A DNA stretch of 64,000 nt, from contig NC_088342.1 in NCBI RefSeq assembly GCF_036884655.1, positions 31,812,501 through 31,876,500 of the forward strand, given 5' to 3'. The position numbers and the translations under genes were made by a program. The notes under the pieces were generated by a model. That model had not been told where the DNA came from. It was given only the letters and a program-made list of their open reading frames with translations, and did not search any database. Source of the stretch: Musa acuminata AAA Group. Lineage: Eukaryota; Streptophyta; Magnoliopsida; Zingiberales; Musaceae. This document shows positions 30,897-42,147 of the stretch, piece by piece. How positions within the stretch are numbered: position 1 is the stretch's first letter; each line of letters opens with the position of its first letter.

Positions 30897-32528
30897 TGTT
30901 GAATCTCGTATTTTGATGATGAAACCACTTGATATGTGTTTATAATTTAAACTGCATTTTGAGTGATGCAGGTCTACTCGATCAGGATTAGAAAGTTGAC
31001 GCAGGAGTAATTGACGTTGCGCCCGAGGATATCACGTCAGGATATTGGACGATAGAAGGCTTCGGACGTCGGGCATCGGGCCAAGGAGAGCAGAATTGCG
31101 CCAAGGATATCGGGATTGCGGAGGTCAATCGCCGATTGGGTAACAAGCCGCAAGAGAGGACGATGCGCTGAAGAATCGGACGAAGCGCCAACCAATGACA
31201 TGTCGGGCTACAGAATGTCAATTCGTGTTGTAATAATTGTCTAGATCGGAGTAGAGTTTTTGCTTGTGTGTGCAGGATTAACTACGATAACGACGAAGAC
31301 ATAAAGCAAAACAAAGTGTCGGAGTCAAGCACGAAGGATTCGTTGCGAGTTCGAGAGTTCAACGGAAGTCCGAAGGTTCGTCGGGAATGCTGCCGGAACT
31401 AGCCAAGAATAAGTAGGGAGCTTGCCGAAGGGTTTTTCGAAAGCTCACTAGAAGGTTCGTTGGAAGTTCGCGGAGCTCGCCGAGAAAGATCGAAGCTGGC
31501 TGAAGAAGCTCGTTGGAACTCGCCAAGATCAAATCGTGAAGTCTAGGAGCTTGTTGGGAGTCCGCAAAATGGTTTCCGAGAGTTTATCGGAAGACCGCCG
31601 GAAGCTCGCCGGAAGAAGTCTTGACTTACAGACTTTGTAATAGCTTAGAAAATGACTTTAAATTCGTAGTTAGCATGTTAATTAGGGTTAGGATTAAGTG
31701 TTAATCCTATAACCCAAGTAGGGGCCAATTGGGCCCGAGTTCAGACTGGTTTGGGCCAAGTTTGAAGCCCAACCAGTGAGCTGAATTGGCCTAGGCGGTG
31801 GCACCGCCCAGCACCCGAGACCTGGGTGGTGGCACCGCTTGACTGGGCGGTGGCACCGCCAGTCCATTGTCAGTGTCAGACACTGACAGGCGGTGGCACC
31901 GCCACGGACAAGCGGTGGCACCGTCGGCCTCGGAAACCAAAGAGAATTCAAATTTTGGAGCCCAAATTTGAATCCTCTTGAGGCCTATAAATACCCATCA
32001 AATCTCAGCTGAGATGACAACCTTTTGAGAAGCTAGAAGTTGAGAAAAGCTTTAGGAAAAGTCTTGTTTTCAATAGCTTGAGTGTTCACCTCCTTTCTTT
32101 TCATTGAAATCTTTGTAAAAGAGTGAACCACTTGTAAGAGGTTGTAAGAGGGGTGTAAGAAGGAGGTTGATCTTTGCCTAGTAAAGGAAGATCATTAGTG
32201 GATGCCGGTGGCCTCGACGGAAGAGGAATCGAAGGAGTGGATGTAGGTCACGATTGACCGAACCACTATAAACTACTACTGTCTTCTATGGTTTGCATTT
32301 ATCTTATTGTCATTTATATTACTGCAAACCATCTTCACTTTGATGCTCTACTTCTTTGTCTCCTTCTTACATATGCCTTCAAGTTAAAACGCAATCGAAA
32401 CGGCTTCAAACGAAACATTGCTTTTATCGTACGAAGTTTCCGTAAGTGTTTAAATCGTCGAAAGTTTATCATACTTTACTGTTGCACTAATTCACCCCCC
32501 CCCTCTTAGTGCCGCTGCGGTCCTAACA
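30897..32528 (+). repeat. E5 3' LTR (1632 bp)
   Basis: TGTTGAATCTCG start and GCGGTCCTAACA end. GC palindrome array GGCGGTGGCACCGCC at about 31795-31925, TATAAATA at 31986-31993, C-run hairpin at about 32484-32512. Confidence 0.92.
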
Positions 32529-33130
32529 CTATACACATCATTTCATAGGTCATCAAGGATCTAATAAGTTCTTCAAGTGGAAAGTTATTTAGATCATTTG
32601 CTTCTTGTGTTGCTATTACTTTAGGATCCCAACCTTTTGGAAGGGATCTTAATATCTTATTAACAAGTTCAAAATTAGAAAAACTTTTACTAAGTGCTTT
32701 TAGACTATTGACGACATCCGTAAAATGAGTGTACATATCTCCAATAGTCTCGCTTGGTTTCATATGAAACAACTCATAGCTATAAACTAAAAGATTAATT
32801 TTTGACTCTTTAACCCTACTTGTTCCTTCGCATGTGACTTCAAGTATATGCCAAATCTCATGTATAGTTTTACATATACAAACTTGATTAAATTCGTTCT
32901 TATCAAGAGCACAAAATAAAGCGTTCATTGCTTTAGCATTCAAAGAGAAAGTCTTCTTTTCCAAATCATTCCATTCATTCATTGGTTTGGAAGACTTCTC
33001 AAAATCGATTTCAACAATGTTCCATAATTTGATATCCATAGAAAGCAAGAAAATTCTCATTCTAGTTTTCTAATATGTGTAGTCCATCCCATCGAACATA
33101 GGAGGACGAGTGATAGAAAAACCCTATTGA
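32529..33130 (-). pseudogene. gag: E8 gag, interrupted on both sides
   Basis: The minus-strand frame reads MRIFLLSMDIKLWNI, NALFCALDKNEFNQV, IGDMYTHFTDVVNSL, ILRSLPKGWDP and PLEELIRSLMTYEMMC, the usual Sirevirus gag core. It is cut at 32529 by E5 (after the codons for MMC) and near its N-terminus at 33130 by a solo LTR. The ATG appears as ATA and an in-frame TAG is present after the GNQ codons. Confidence 0.85.
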
Positions 33131-34879
33131 TGTTATGATCAAGAGCACTAAGAGGGGGGGGGGGGGGGGGTGAATTAGTGCAGCGGAAATCTTTCAACGA
33201 TAAAAAAACGTTCGAACGATAAAAATGATTTCGGTGTGAAAGCCGATTCTAAGATTACTTTAACTTAAGATCAAGCGATATGACGTTAAAGTCAATCTAT
33301 GAAGGCAGTTTGCAGTTATGATGAAAATTAGAATATAAGCGCAAACTGAAATACGACGTTCGTACGATAAAAGCGATTTCGGTGTGAAAGCCGATTTGTA
33401 AACCACTTTAACTTGAGATGAAGCGAGATGTAGTTAAAGCAAAGATATAAAGGCAGTTTGCAGTTATGATGGAAATCAGAATGTAAGCGCAAACTAAAAT
33501 ATGATGTTCGTACGATAAAACTGATTTGCGTCTGAACACCGATTCGGAAAGCACTGAACTTTGAAACGTGTTCGTAAAAACACAAAAGGCAGTAAGCTAT
33601 TGAGAAGGTTTGCAGTAAAGATAAGATGCTCAAAGCAAATGTAAACCGAGATTTAGAGTGATTCGGTCAATCTTAACCTACTCCACTTTTGGCTTCCTCC
33701 ACCGACGAGGTCACCGACGTCAACTAAAGGCCTTCCTTCAATAGGCGAAGGCCAACCACCCTTTTACAGTTTCACTCCTTTTGACGGGCTTAGGAGACAA
33801 CCCTTACAGAATTTTCTCTCCTCTCTTTAAAGCTCAGAACTTGGAAGAAAAGAGGGAGAAGAACTTTTGGCCTTTACAACAATTTTGAGCTCTAAAAATC
33901 ACATAACAAGATCAAGATTTCGGTGTATGTTTAGTGCTCTTTCAGTGCTAAATGGGTGGGGTATTTATAGGCCCCAACCCAATTCAAATTTGGAGCTCAA
34001 AACTGTCAATTCCTGGAATTCCGGGATCTGGCGGTTGCACCTCCTGATTGGAGCGGTTACATCACCTAGTAGAGCTCGAAGATTGAGCCTTTGGGCGGTG
34101 CCACCTCTTGTCAGGGGCGGTTGCACCTCCTGCCAGAGCTCAGGCAGTGCCACCTCCTGACTGAGGCGGTTGCACCGCTCAGCCAGAGCTCGGAGACCGA
34201 GCCCAAGCGGTGCCACCTTTGTCAGGGGAGGTTGCACCGCCTAGTCTCGCTCGGAGACTGAGCCTAGGCGGTGCCACCTCCTGGCTGGGGCGGTTGCACC
34301 GCCCAGCCTCGCTCGGAGACTTAGCCCAGGCGATGCCACCTCCTGGCTTGGGCGGTTCAACCGCCTAGTAGAAATCAGGGTCCGAATGGGTTGATCCATT
34401 CGGCCCAATTTGGGTTTTTCAAGGGCCCAATTGCCCCAAGATTAAGTTAATAGGATCATCTCCCATTTCCAACTTAATCATTGTCCTAACTACGATATTC
34501 CCTAAGACATTTACTGCAACTTGCTTCGGTGCGTCAATCGCTTCTTCCGGCGAACTTCCGTCGATCATCCGATGAACCCTCGGTGATGCTCCTGCGGACT
34601 TCCGACAAACTCTTGGACTTGCGACGATCCACTTAGCGAGTTCCGATGAGCTTCTTTGGTAAGCTCATGGACTTCTCGGATTTGTTCCCGCAGAACCTCC
34701 GACGACTGTCCGAACTTCCGTCGAACTCTCGAACTCCCAACGTGATCATTGTCTTGACTCCGGCGCAACTCCTACTTCATGTCTTTTTTCTATCGTAGTT
34801 AATCCTGCACACTTATCTCAACATATAGATTAGATAACAAATGACAATTGACTTCATAATCAAAATCTGAGATTCAACA
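33131..34879 (-). repeat. Solo Sirevirus LTR (1749 bp) in E8 gag
   Basis: TGTTATGATC start and GATTCAACA end, no internal region. ATTGA (33126-33130) and CTTGA (34880-34884) flank it, a target duplication with one change. It has a 17-base G run near 33152-33170, a reverse TATA box at about 33963 and a long palindrome array at about 34025-34370. Solo LTRs arise by recombination between the two LTRs of one insertion. Confidence 0.88.
33209..33504 (-). repeat. About 148-bp tandem duplication in the solo LTR
   Basis: Units at about 33209-33357 and 33358-33504 share ACGATAAAA, GATTTCGGTGTGAAAGCCGAT and GGCAGTTTGCAGTTATGATG; a third start follows at about 33505. Key words only are given. Confidence 0.82.
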
Positions 34880-34951
34880 CTTGATTGCCAACAAAAGCTA
34901 TCTCTCTTGGGTTTTAAATCAAATAGAGAGTAACCTTGTTCTAATACCAAT
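34880..34951 (-). other. E8 gag start and primer binding site
   Basis: Continuation of the gag N-terminus beyond the solo LTR, then GTTCTAATACCA (34939-34950), a decayed initiator Met primer site. Confidence 0.78.
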
Positions 34952-35030
34952 TATTAGGATCAAGTTGATACTAGGAGAGAGAGGGGGGGGGTGAATTAGT
35001 ACTTTCGATTAAAACAATATTTATTCAAAT
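34952..35030 (-). repeat. E8 5' LTR, only the first about 80 bp
   Basis: TATTAGGATCAAG, the G-run hairpin, then GAATTAGTACTTTCG; homology fades at about 35030. The rest of the LTR is gone. Confidence 0.75.
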
Positions 35031-35104
35031 GCTACAACAGAAGAGAAAGCTGCAGCGATGCTGCAATCATGCTACAGTAGAGGAGGAAGCTATAGTAGAG
35101 GAGG
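35031..35104. other. Short purine-rich stretch between E8 and the C-family LTR
   Basis: Small direct repeats (GCTACAGTAGAGGAGGAAG, then GCTATAGTAGAGGAGGAGC). No assignment. Confidence 0.4.
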
Positions 35105-36159
35105 AGCTAGTCATAAGTGCTCAACAAGCCAATCATGTGAGTGATGGCACATGTGACTTGACACGGAATCTTTTTACTTATTATATTTTGGCATTTATTA
35201 CTTTATATTAACTATTACATATATGCATGTATATATTATGATGTCCTTGGATTTGTGCAATGGGAATCGGATCGCGATGAGATCACAATAATGAGATCAA
35301 TTAACCTTTAAATATATATCCTAAATAATCCCGGTCATAGGTTACTTGAGAGGGACATCGTGATAACCGGACAGACTGGTGTGCTGTATACCAGTCCATA
35401 TGATGGATGCAGCTGGTCTTATAGCTGCTCATGTGGGGACACTAGGGATACAGTACAAGTGCTCATTAGAGAATGAGTTCACTGATTGATCCGCTTACGG
35501 AATAATGGATGGTTGATGATGCCTTATTATCAAAAAGCGATTCCGTAGTCCTAGTGGTGTATCTAGTCCTTAGACTTGAGAAACCAAGGATGTCCTGTAT
35601 GAGTGCTCAACTCTTTGATACCAGACCTATAGGTTTGGATGTCCCAGATCTAGTACAGTTGGTTATTGGGAGTGGTAGTCGACCTTACGAGGGCTATTGA
35701 GTGTCGATAGAGGATCATCCACTCTCGGCATCATGAGAGGAATATCTCATATGTTCTTGCTCAGACAAATCCTTGGCTAAGGTCATTCAGATTGAGAAAG
35801 AAAGAATTCTCCGGGAGAATCCGATTAGAGCGAGACTCGAGAATAAACCGTATGGGTCTGACAGCACCACGCCCGATATACGATCTCTGGGATATTAGAT
35901 GGATGAGGAACTATAGGTATACGGTAAATGAGGACAGACAGGTCTAATGGATTAGACTCCCTTGTATCGTTTGGGGACTACGACGTAGTGGCCTAGTACG
36001 TCCATAGTCGATGAGTCGAGTGAATTATTATAGAGATAATAATTCACTAAATTAGAAGGAGTTCTGACAGGTATGACTCACGGCTAGCTCGATATTGGGC
36101 CTAAAGAGTTATACACATATGATAGGCATTGCGATGAGTAGAGGTTCGAATATGAGATA
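35105..36159 (+). repeat. Plus-strand C-family LTR, left part
   Basis: Reverse complement of most of the C LTR (starts AGCTAGTCATAAG, where C has TGCTAGTCATAGG). Interrupted at 36159 by the full-length minus C element; continues at 44930. It has the long form of the LTR. Confidence 0.88.
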
Positions 36160-37654
36160 TGTTGGGAAATCATTGGGGGGCGACATCATATGCGCAGCGG
36201 AAGAACAAGAAAACAAAAATCCCCGATTCCCAAAAGGATGTTCGTCGTCGTGCGAAGATTGGTGCGCAAAAATCCGCAAAACACAAAACTGCGTATAGAG
36301 ATTGTGTTACCTAGGGAGATCGTATATCCCTGTTTCCTTGCAGATCCTTAGGAGAGGGTGAAGGAGGTCAAGCGTCCTCCTCTCTAGCGGTGATCCACAC
36401 AGCAGGGTTGCGACGAAGCTCCTTAAAACTCCAAGCCTACTCTGAGGTGGAGAGGGAGAGGAGAATAGGAAAGGCAAGCAAAGACTCTAGCCTATGAGGC
36501 TATGAATCCCTCCTATTTATAGAGATCCCGTGTCAAACCCTAATGGGTCCTTCCCTAGTGGATATTGGATCTGCATCCAATAAGACAAGGGGTCCATCGG
36601 ATATCTCATATCCGAACCTCTACTCATCGCAATGCCTACCATATGTGTGTGACCCTCTAGGCCCAATATCGAGCTGGCCGTGAGTCATACCTGTCAGAAC
36701 TCCTTCTAACTCAGTGAATTATTATCTCTGTAATAATTCACTCGACTCATCGACTACGGACGTACTAGGCCACTACGCCGTAGTCCCCAGACGATACAGG
36801 GGAATCCAATCCATTGGACCTGTCTGTCCTCAGTTACCATGTACCTATAGTCCCTCATCCATCTAATATCCCAGAGACCGTATATCGAGCATGGTGTTGT
36901 CAGACCCATACGGTTTCTACTCGAGTCTCGCTCTAATCGGATTCTCCCGGAGAACTCTTTCTCTCTCAACCCGAATGACCCTGGCCAGGGATTTGTCTGA
37001 GCAAGAACACATAGGATATTCCTCTCATGACGCCGAGAGTGGATGATCCTCTATTGACACTCAATAGCCCTCGTAAGGTCGACTACCACTCCCAATGACC
37101 AGCTGTATTAGATCTGGGAACAGCCAAACCTATAAGTCTGGTATCAAAGAGTGGAGCACTCATACAGGACATCCTTGGTGTCTCAAGTCTAAGGATCAGA
37201 TACACCACTAGGACTACGGAATCGCTGTCTGACAATAAGGCATCATCAACCATCCAGCATTCCGTAAGCGGATCAATCAGTGAACTCAATCTCCAATGAG
37301 CACTTGTACTGTATCCCTAGTGTCCCTACACGAGCAGCTATGAGACCAGCTGCATCCATCATATGGACGGGTATACAGCACACCAGTCTATCCGGTTATC
37401 ACGATGTCCCTCTCGAGTAACCTATGACCGGGATTATTTAGGATATGTGTTTAAAGGTGAATCGATCTCATTATCGTGATCTCATCACGATCCGATTCCC
37501 ATTGCACAAATCCAAGGACATCACAATATATATATGCATTTATGCAATAGTTATAAAGTGATATACGCCAAAATATAATAAGCAAAAAGATTCTGTATCA
37601 AGTCACACGTGCCATCACTCACGTGATTGGCTTACTGGGCACCTATGACTAGCA
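36160..37654 (-). repeat. C 3' LTR (1495 bp)
   Basis: TGTTGGGAAATC start, GACTAGCA end. A perfect hairpin GAATTATTA / TAATAATTC at 36716-36739. Nearly identical to 43431-44924. Confidence 0.94.
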
Positions 37655-37668
37655 ATCTCCCACTTGAC
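37655..37668 (-). promoter_or_regulatory. Polypurine tract of C
   Basis: In the element's sense AAGTGGGAGAT directly before the LTR; the pol stop lies immediately upstream. Confidence 0.8.
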
Positions 37669-39060
37669 CTAAAGCCAATCACCTATGTGTCTGATCCCCA
37701 TCAGACCCCTGTGACGCTCAAAGACAATATGAGACAACGGCTTTGTTAGTGGATCTGCGATGTTATCTTCGGATGGAACTCTTTCCACTGCTACATCTCC
37801 TCGGGTTTCGATCTCTCTGATAAGCTGGAACCTCCTCAGAACACTTCTGATGAGACCCGGGTTCCCTTATTTGAGTAATCGCCCGTTGTCGCAATATAAG
37901 GAGATCGGCTCCTCGCTACCCGGCACGACTCCCAAATCTGTGATGAACTTCTTCACCCAGACTCCCTCCTTTGCTACATCTAATGCAGCAATGTACTCCG
38001 CCTCTGTGGTCGAGTCAACAGTGGTATCTTGCTTGGAACTCTTCTAGCACACTGCTCCTTCATTCAAGGTGTACACATACCCTGAATTCGACTTGCTATC
38101 ATCGACATCAGACTGAAAACTTGAGTCAGTGAAGCCTTCAACCTTAAGGCTATTACCTCCATATACTAGTAAAAGATCCTTAGTCCTTCTCAAGTACTTA
38201 AGGATACACTTTACTGCTTTCCAGTGCTCCAAGCCTGGATCCGCCGGATACCTGCTCGTGACACTCAGAGCATGCGCTATATCAGGCCTAGTACATAGCA
38301 TGGCATACATGATATACCATATTGCTGAGGCATAAGGTATCATATCCATGTTCACCCTTTCTTAGAATTTTCAATGCCAAACATTTTGACAATGGTTTCT
38401 ATGTACCTGGATTGGGATAAGCCAAGCATCCTCTTGGATCTATCTCTATAGATTCTAATCCCCAAGATATAGGATGCTTCCCCTAAGTCTTTTATGGAGA
38501 AGTGTCTAGATAACCAAGTCTTTACTGTGGATAGCATTCCTATGTCATTCCCAATGATGAGGATGTCATCCACATATAACAACAAAAAGGTGATAGCGCT
38601 CCCACTTACCTTCCTGTACACACAAGGCTCATCTTCGTTCTTAACGAAGTCATAAGATCTGATTGACTCATCAAATCTTATGTTCCAACTTCGGGAAGCT
38701 TGCTTTAGTCCATAAATGGATCTAAGCAACCTACACACCTTATCTGGGCAGTTCTTGGACACGAATCCCTCAGGTTGCATCATATACACCTCCTCCTCGA
38801 GGTTCCCATTGAGGAATGCGGTTTTCACATCCATTTGCCAGATCTCATAATCATAGTGTGCTGCAATAGCCAATAGAATTCTGATAGATTTTAGCATTGC
38901 TACGGGTGAGAAGGTTTCGTCGTAGTCAACACCTTGCCTTTGACGATACCCTTTAGCCACTAGCCTTGCTTTATAGGTCTCTACCTTTCCATCTACTCCG
39001 ATCTTTTTCTTAAAGATCCATTTGCAACCGATTGGTACAATACCTTCGGGCGCATCAACT
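37669..39060 (-). pseudogene. pol: C pol: reverse transcriptase and RNase H
   Basis: RT_2 landmarks: [59 protein letters not shown] and catalytic LLYVDDILIIG (near 38580). RNase H shows MLCTRPDIAHALS, DSTTEAEYIAALDVAKEGVW, LYCDN and ADPLTKPL; the protein ends GDWL at 37669. A TGA (usual Trp) near 39066 separates the start. Near 38352 sequence is missing between ENSKKG and PYASAI, where relatives have about 40 more residues, and stops occur there. Two further changes interrupt the RNase H part near 38040 and 37900. Confidence 0.9.
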
Positions 39061-39065
39061 AGGTT

Positions 39066-41381
39066 TCAAACCTTATTGGAGTACATAGAATCCATCTCAG
39101 AATTCATGGCTTCTTGCCACTTCCCAGAGTCTATACTCATAATAGCCTCCTCGTAGGTCTGAGGATCAATATCCTCAACATCCTCTCCTCTAATATGTCC
39201 CACATATCTCTCAGGAGGATGAGATACTCTATCAGACCTGCGTAAAGTTGAAACTTGTGTATTAGGTACCTGAACAGACTCAGGCTGTAGAGTGGTGCTT
39301 GAGCTTGGTTCTCTAACTTCGCTCAACTCTATCATTCTCCCACTATCTCCGCCAAGAATGTGTTCCTTCTCAAGGAACACTGCTCTCTTAGTTACAAAGA
39401 CATTTTGATCCTCGAGATGATAGAAATAATACCCACAAGTTTCCTTGGGGTATCCCACAAATATGCATCGCTCTGTCCTTAATTCTAACTTATCGGGGTT
39501 ATGTCTTTTAACGTGGGCTGGGCAGCCCCAAATCTTAACAACCTTAAGATCAGGCTTCTTCCCTTTCCATATCTCATATGGTGTAGACACTACCGACTTA
39601 GTTGGAACTCTGTTCAGAAGGTAAGCTGCGGTTTCTAGGGCATATCCCCAGAATGAGATGGGTAGGTCAACGAAACTCATCATGGACCGTACCATATCTA
39701 ATAATGTACGATTTCTCCTTTCAGAGACACCATTGAGCTGAGGTGTATAAGGAGATGTCCATTGGGATAATATCCCATGGTCCTTGAGGAACTGAGTAAA
39801 CTCTGTACTTAAGTACTCACCTCCTCGATCTGATCGAAACTCATCATGGACCGTACCATATCTAATAATGTACGATTTCTCCTTTCAGAGACCATTGAGC
39901 TGAGGTGTATAAGGAGATGTCCATTGGGATAATATCCCATGGTCCTTGAGGAACTGAGTAAACTCTGTACTTAAGTACTCACCTCCTCGATCTGATCGAA
40001 GAGTTTTGATACTCTTTCCAGTCTGGTTCTCCACCTCATTCTTATACTCTCTGAATTTCTCAAAGGCCTCGGACTTGTACTTCATTAAGTACACATATTC
40101 ATGCCTTGAGAAATCATCAGTAAATGTAATGAAGTAGGAGTAACCTCCAATGGCATGAGTTGACATGGATCCACATACATCACTATGTATGAGTTCCAAT
40201 AACTTAGTGGCTCTCTCTCCAGTTCCACTAAATGGAGAGTTGGTCAGTTTTCCACGAATGCAAGGCTCACAAGTTGCATAGGACACATAGTCGAATGGAT
40301 CTAGATATCCATCATTTAGCAACTTTTGAATCCTTCTTTCATGGATATGACCTAGCCTACAATGCCACAGGTATGCACTGTTCAACTCATCTCGTTTCCT
40401 TTTGGACACATTTACATTCATGATATGTGGAGTGGTGTCTAACATAAATAAACCATTATGCAATGTTCCTTTCGTGATGATCTTATCATCTAATAATATC
40501 GAACAACCATTGTTCTCAAAAACAAATTTATATCCACTAACTGTCAAACATGAAATGGAGATAATGTTTTTGATAATAGAAGGAACAAAATAACATGCAT
40601 CTAATGCAATAAAAGCTCCACTAGGCAGATGTAGGGCGACCTCGCCAACAGCTAATACAGCAACTTTTGCTCCATTACCCATCTTGAGATCCATCTCGCC
40701 TCTCTCTAGTCTCCTAGGCCTTGCCAGAACCTGCAACGAATTGCATATATGATAAGCACTACCGGTATCCAATACCCATGTGTTATCATAAGAGTCTGAC
40801 AAATGAAGACTGATCATGAATGTACCTGAAGCTTCATCAAGCTTTTGTTTCGCCCTTTCTGCAAGGTACTCTTTGCAGTTTCTCTTCCAATGCCCATCTT
40901 TACCACAGTGGAAGCACTGGCCTTTGTCCTTTGTTGGGTCTTTCTTAGCAACCTTTGCTTTACCTTGTTTGCCCTTGCCCCTTCCCTTCTTAAGGGACCT
41001 TTCTGCTTTCCTTTTATTTCTAGTCTCACCAGTGTAGAGAACTGGCTTCTCTTTCTTAATAGTACTCTCTGCCTCCCTCAACATATTGAGGAGCTCTGGG
41101 AGAGTCACCTCAAGCTTGTTCATATTAAAATTCATTATAAACTGTGAAAAGGAATCTGGTAGGGACTGAAGCACAATGTCCACACATAAGTTATCCTCTA
41201 GGACCATTCCTAGACCTGTGAGTTTCTCTATCCACTCAATCATCTTTAGGACATGGTTCTGAACCGGTGTCCCCTCAGTCATTCTAGCGCGGAAAAGGCT
41301 CTTGGATATCTCATATCGTTGAGTCCTTCCCTGTTCCTCAAACAATTTACGGACATGTAGGAGAATGGATCTGGCATTCAT
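39066..41381 (-). pseudogene. pol: C gag C-terminus, protease and integrase, with a 164-bp duplication
   Basis: From 41381 the frame shows the gag tail, CCHC knuckle [14 protein letters not shown] (near 40900), protease [12 protein letters not shown] (near 40770, D-T-G), WHCRLGHI and CEPCIRGKL zinc finger, then integrase HSDVCGSM and LRSDRGGEY. The region with the third acidic residue (NGVSERRN) is partly doubled: 39671-39834 and 39835-39998 repeat each other, with a 2-bp loss in one copy that creates a TGA. After it the frame resumes as MVRSMMSFVDLPISFWGYALE... (key words only) and runs to 39066. Confidence 0.9.
39671..39998. repeat. 164-bp tandem duplication in the C integrase
   Basis: Two direct copies (39671-39834, 39835-39998), identical by eye except that GAGACACCATTG in the first reads GAGACCATTG in the second. 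The joint lies in CGAAAC/CGAAG words of about 4-5 bp shared by both ends. A recent event. Confidence 0.92.
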
Positions 41382-41390
41382 CTTTTCATG

Positions 41391-41645
41391 TTATCTCTGT
41401 AACTCAGGAGTCATAGAGCCCAACATATAGCACTGAGCAAGAGTGGAGTCATCAATGTACTTCACGTAGCGAGCGATCTCATCCTCGCTTGCCCCTTCTT
41501 CGAGCGTAGGCATCACTGTATCAAGGACGTATACGATTTTCTCCGCTGTGAGAACAATTCTCAAGTTACGGAGCCAATCCGTATAATTTGGACCAGTAAG
41601 GCGGTTGACATCAAGTATGCCACGTAAGGGATTTGAAAGCGACAT
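41391..41645 (-). CDS. gag: C gag N-terminus (followed by one stop)
   Basis: MSLSNPLRGILDVNRLTGPN then WLRNLRIVLTAEKIVYVLD and CYMLGSMTPELQR. The next codon is TAA where relatives have Gln; the gag frame resumes with [13 protein letters not shown] at about 41381. One base change separates this from an intact gag start. The ATG at 41645 is the first in frame. Confidence 0.88.
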   Translation of the reverse strand: MSLSNPLRGILDVNRLTGPNYTDWLRNLRIVLTAEKIVYVLDTVMPTLEEGASEDEIARYVKYIDDSTLAQCYMLGSMTPELQR

Positions 41646-41830
41646 TTTCTGAAAATAAAGATGTAGCAGAAATGAATAACATGCAGATTTTGCAAGAAAT
41701 AAACTATCAAGATATGGACTTCTATCTTAATATGCTCCCACTATTTTACTATCGAGTCACGCGACACCCTCAGCACGTAAAACGGAAGTCTCCGGCAGAC
41801 TTCTAGTGGGGATCAGGATTCAATCAGCGT

Positions 41831-42147
41831 CTTAGTGTAACCTCGAGGGACTCGACCAATCACACTAAGCCTAAAAGGTAGGCAACTCTTGCCGATCACA
41901 ACTCCTTGTGATTCCCGTCCTGTTCGGCCTCCGAATCACCATGGCCTCGAGGGACTCGACCAACCATGATGCTCAGTTAAGTCAACACCTTCGTTACAAG
42001 ATGAGTCTGATTTGATGATATACCCTCGAGGGACTCGACCAAGCATACCATGCCCTCAGGTCACCGGTGACATCTCTATGTCATAAGCAAGATAGCGAAT
42101 CGCGATATAGGTGAGTCTCGAGGGACTCGACCAACTCAACCTACACC
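41831..42147 (-). other. Four constant-core hairpins in the C leader
   Basis: H1 41831-41869 (CTTAGTGT / ACACTAAG), H2 41937-41971 (CACCATGG / CCATGATG), H3 42015-42051 (ATGATATAC / GCATACCAT), H4 42105-42147 (ATAGGTGAG / CTCAACCTAC). Each encloses the same 18-base core, which itself can fold (TCGAG-GGA-CTCGA). Apparent mismatches in H2 and H3 become G-U pairs in RNA from the minus strand, the element's sense. Confidence 0.7.

Larger units (their letters stand above)
26936..32528 (+). mobile_element. E5: gag-only Sirevirus, 5' end lost
   Basis: Broken gag, 3.3 kb of non-coding DNA, polypurine tract and a complete 3' LTR (30897-32528). It has the same plan as E1 and E7 and no pol. Its right end lies inside the gag of the opposite-strand element E8. 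The 5' LTR and gag start are missing, replaced by the inverted LTR end. Confidence 0.85.
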
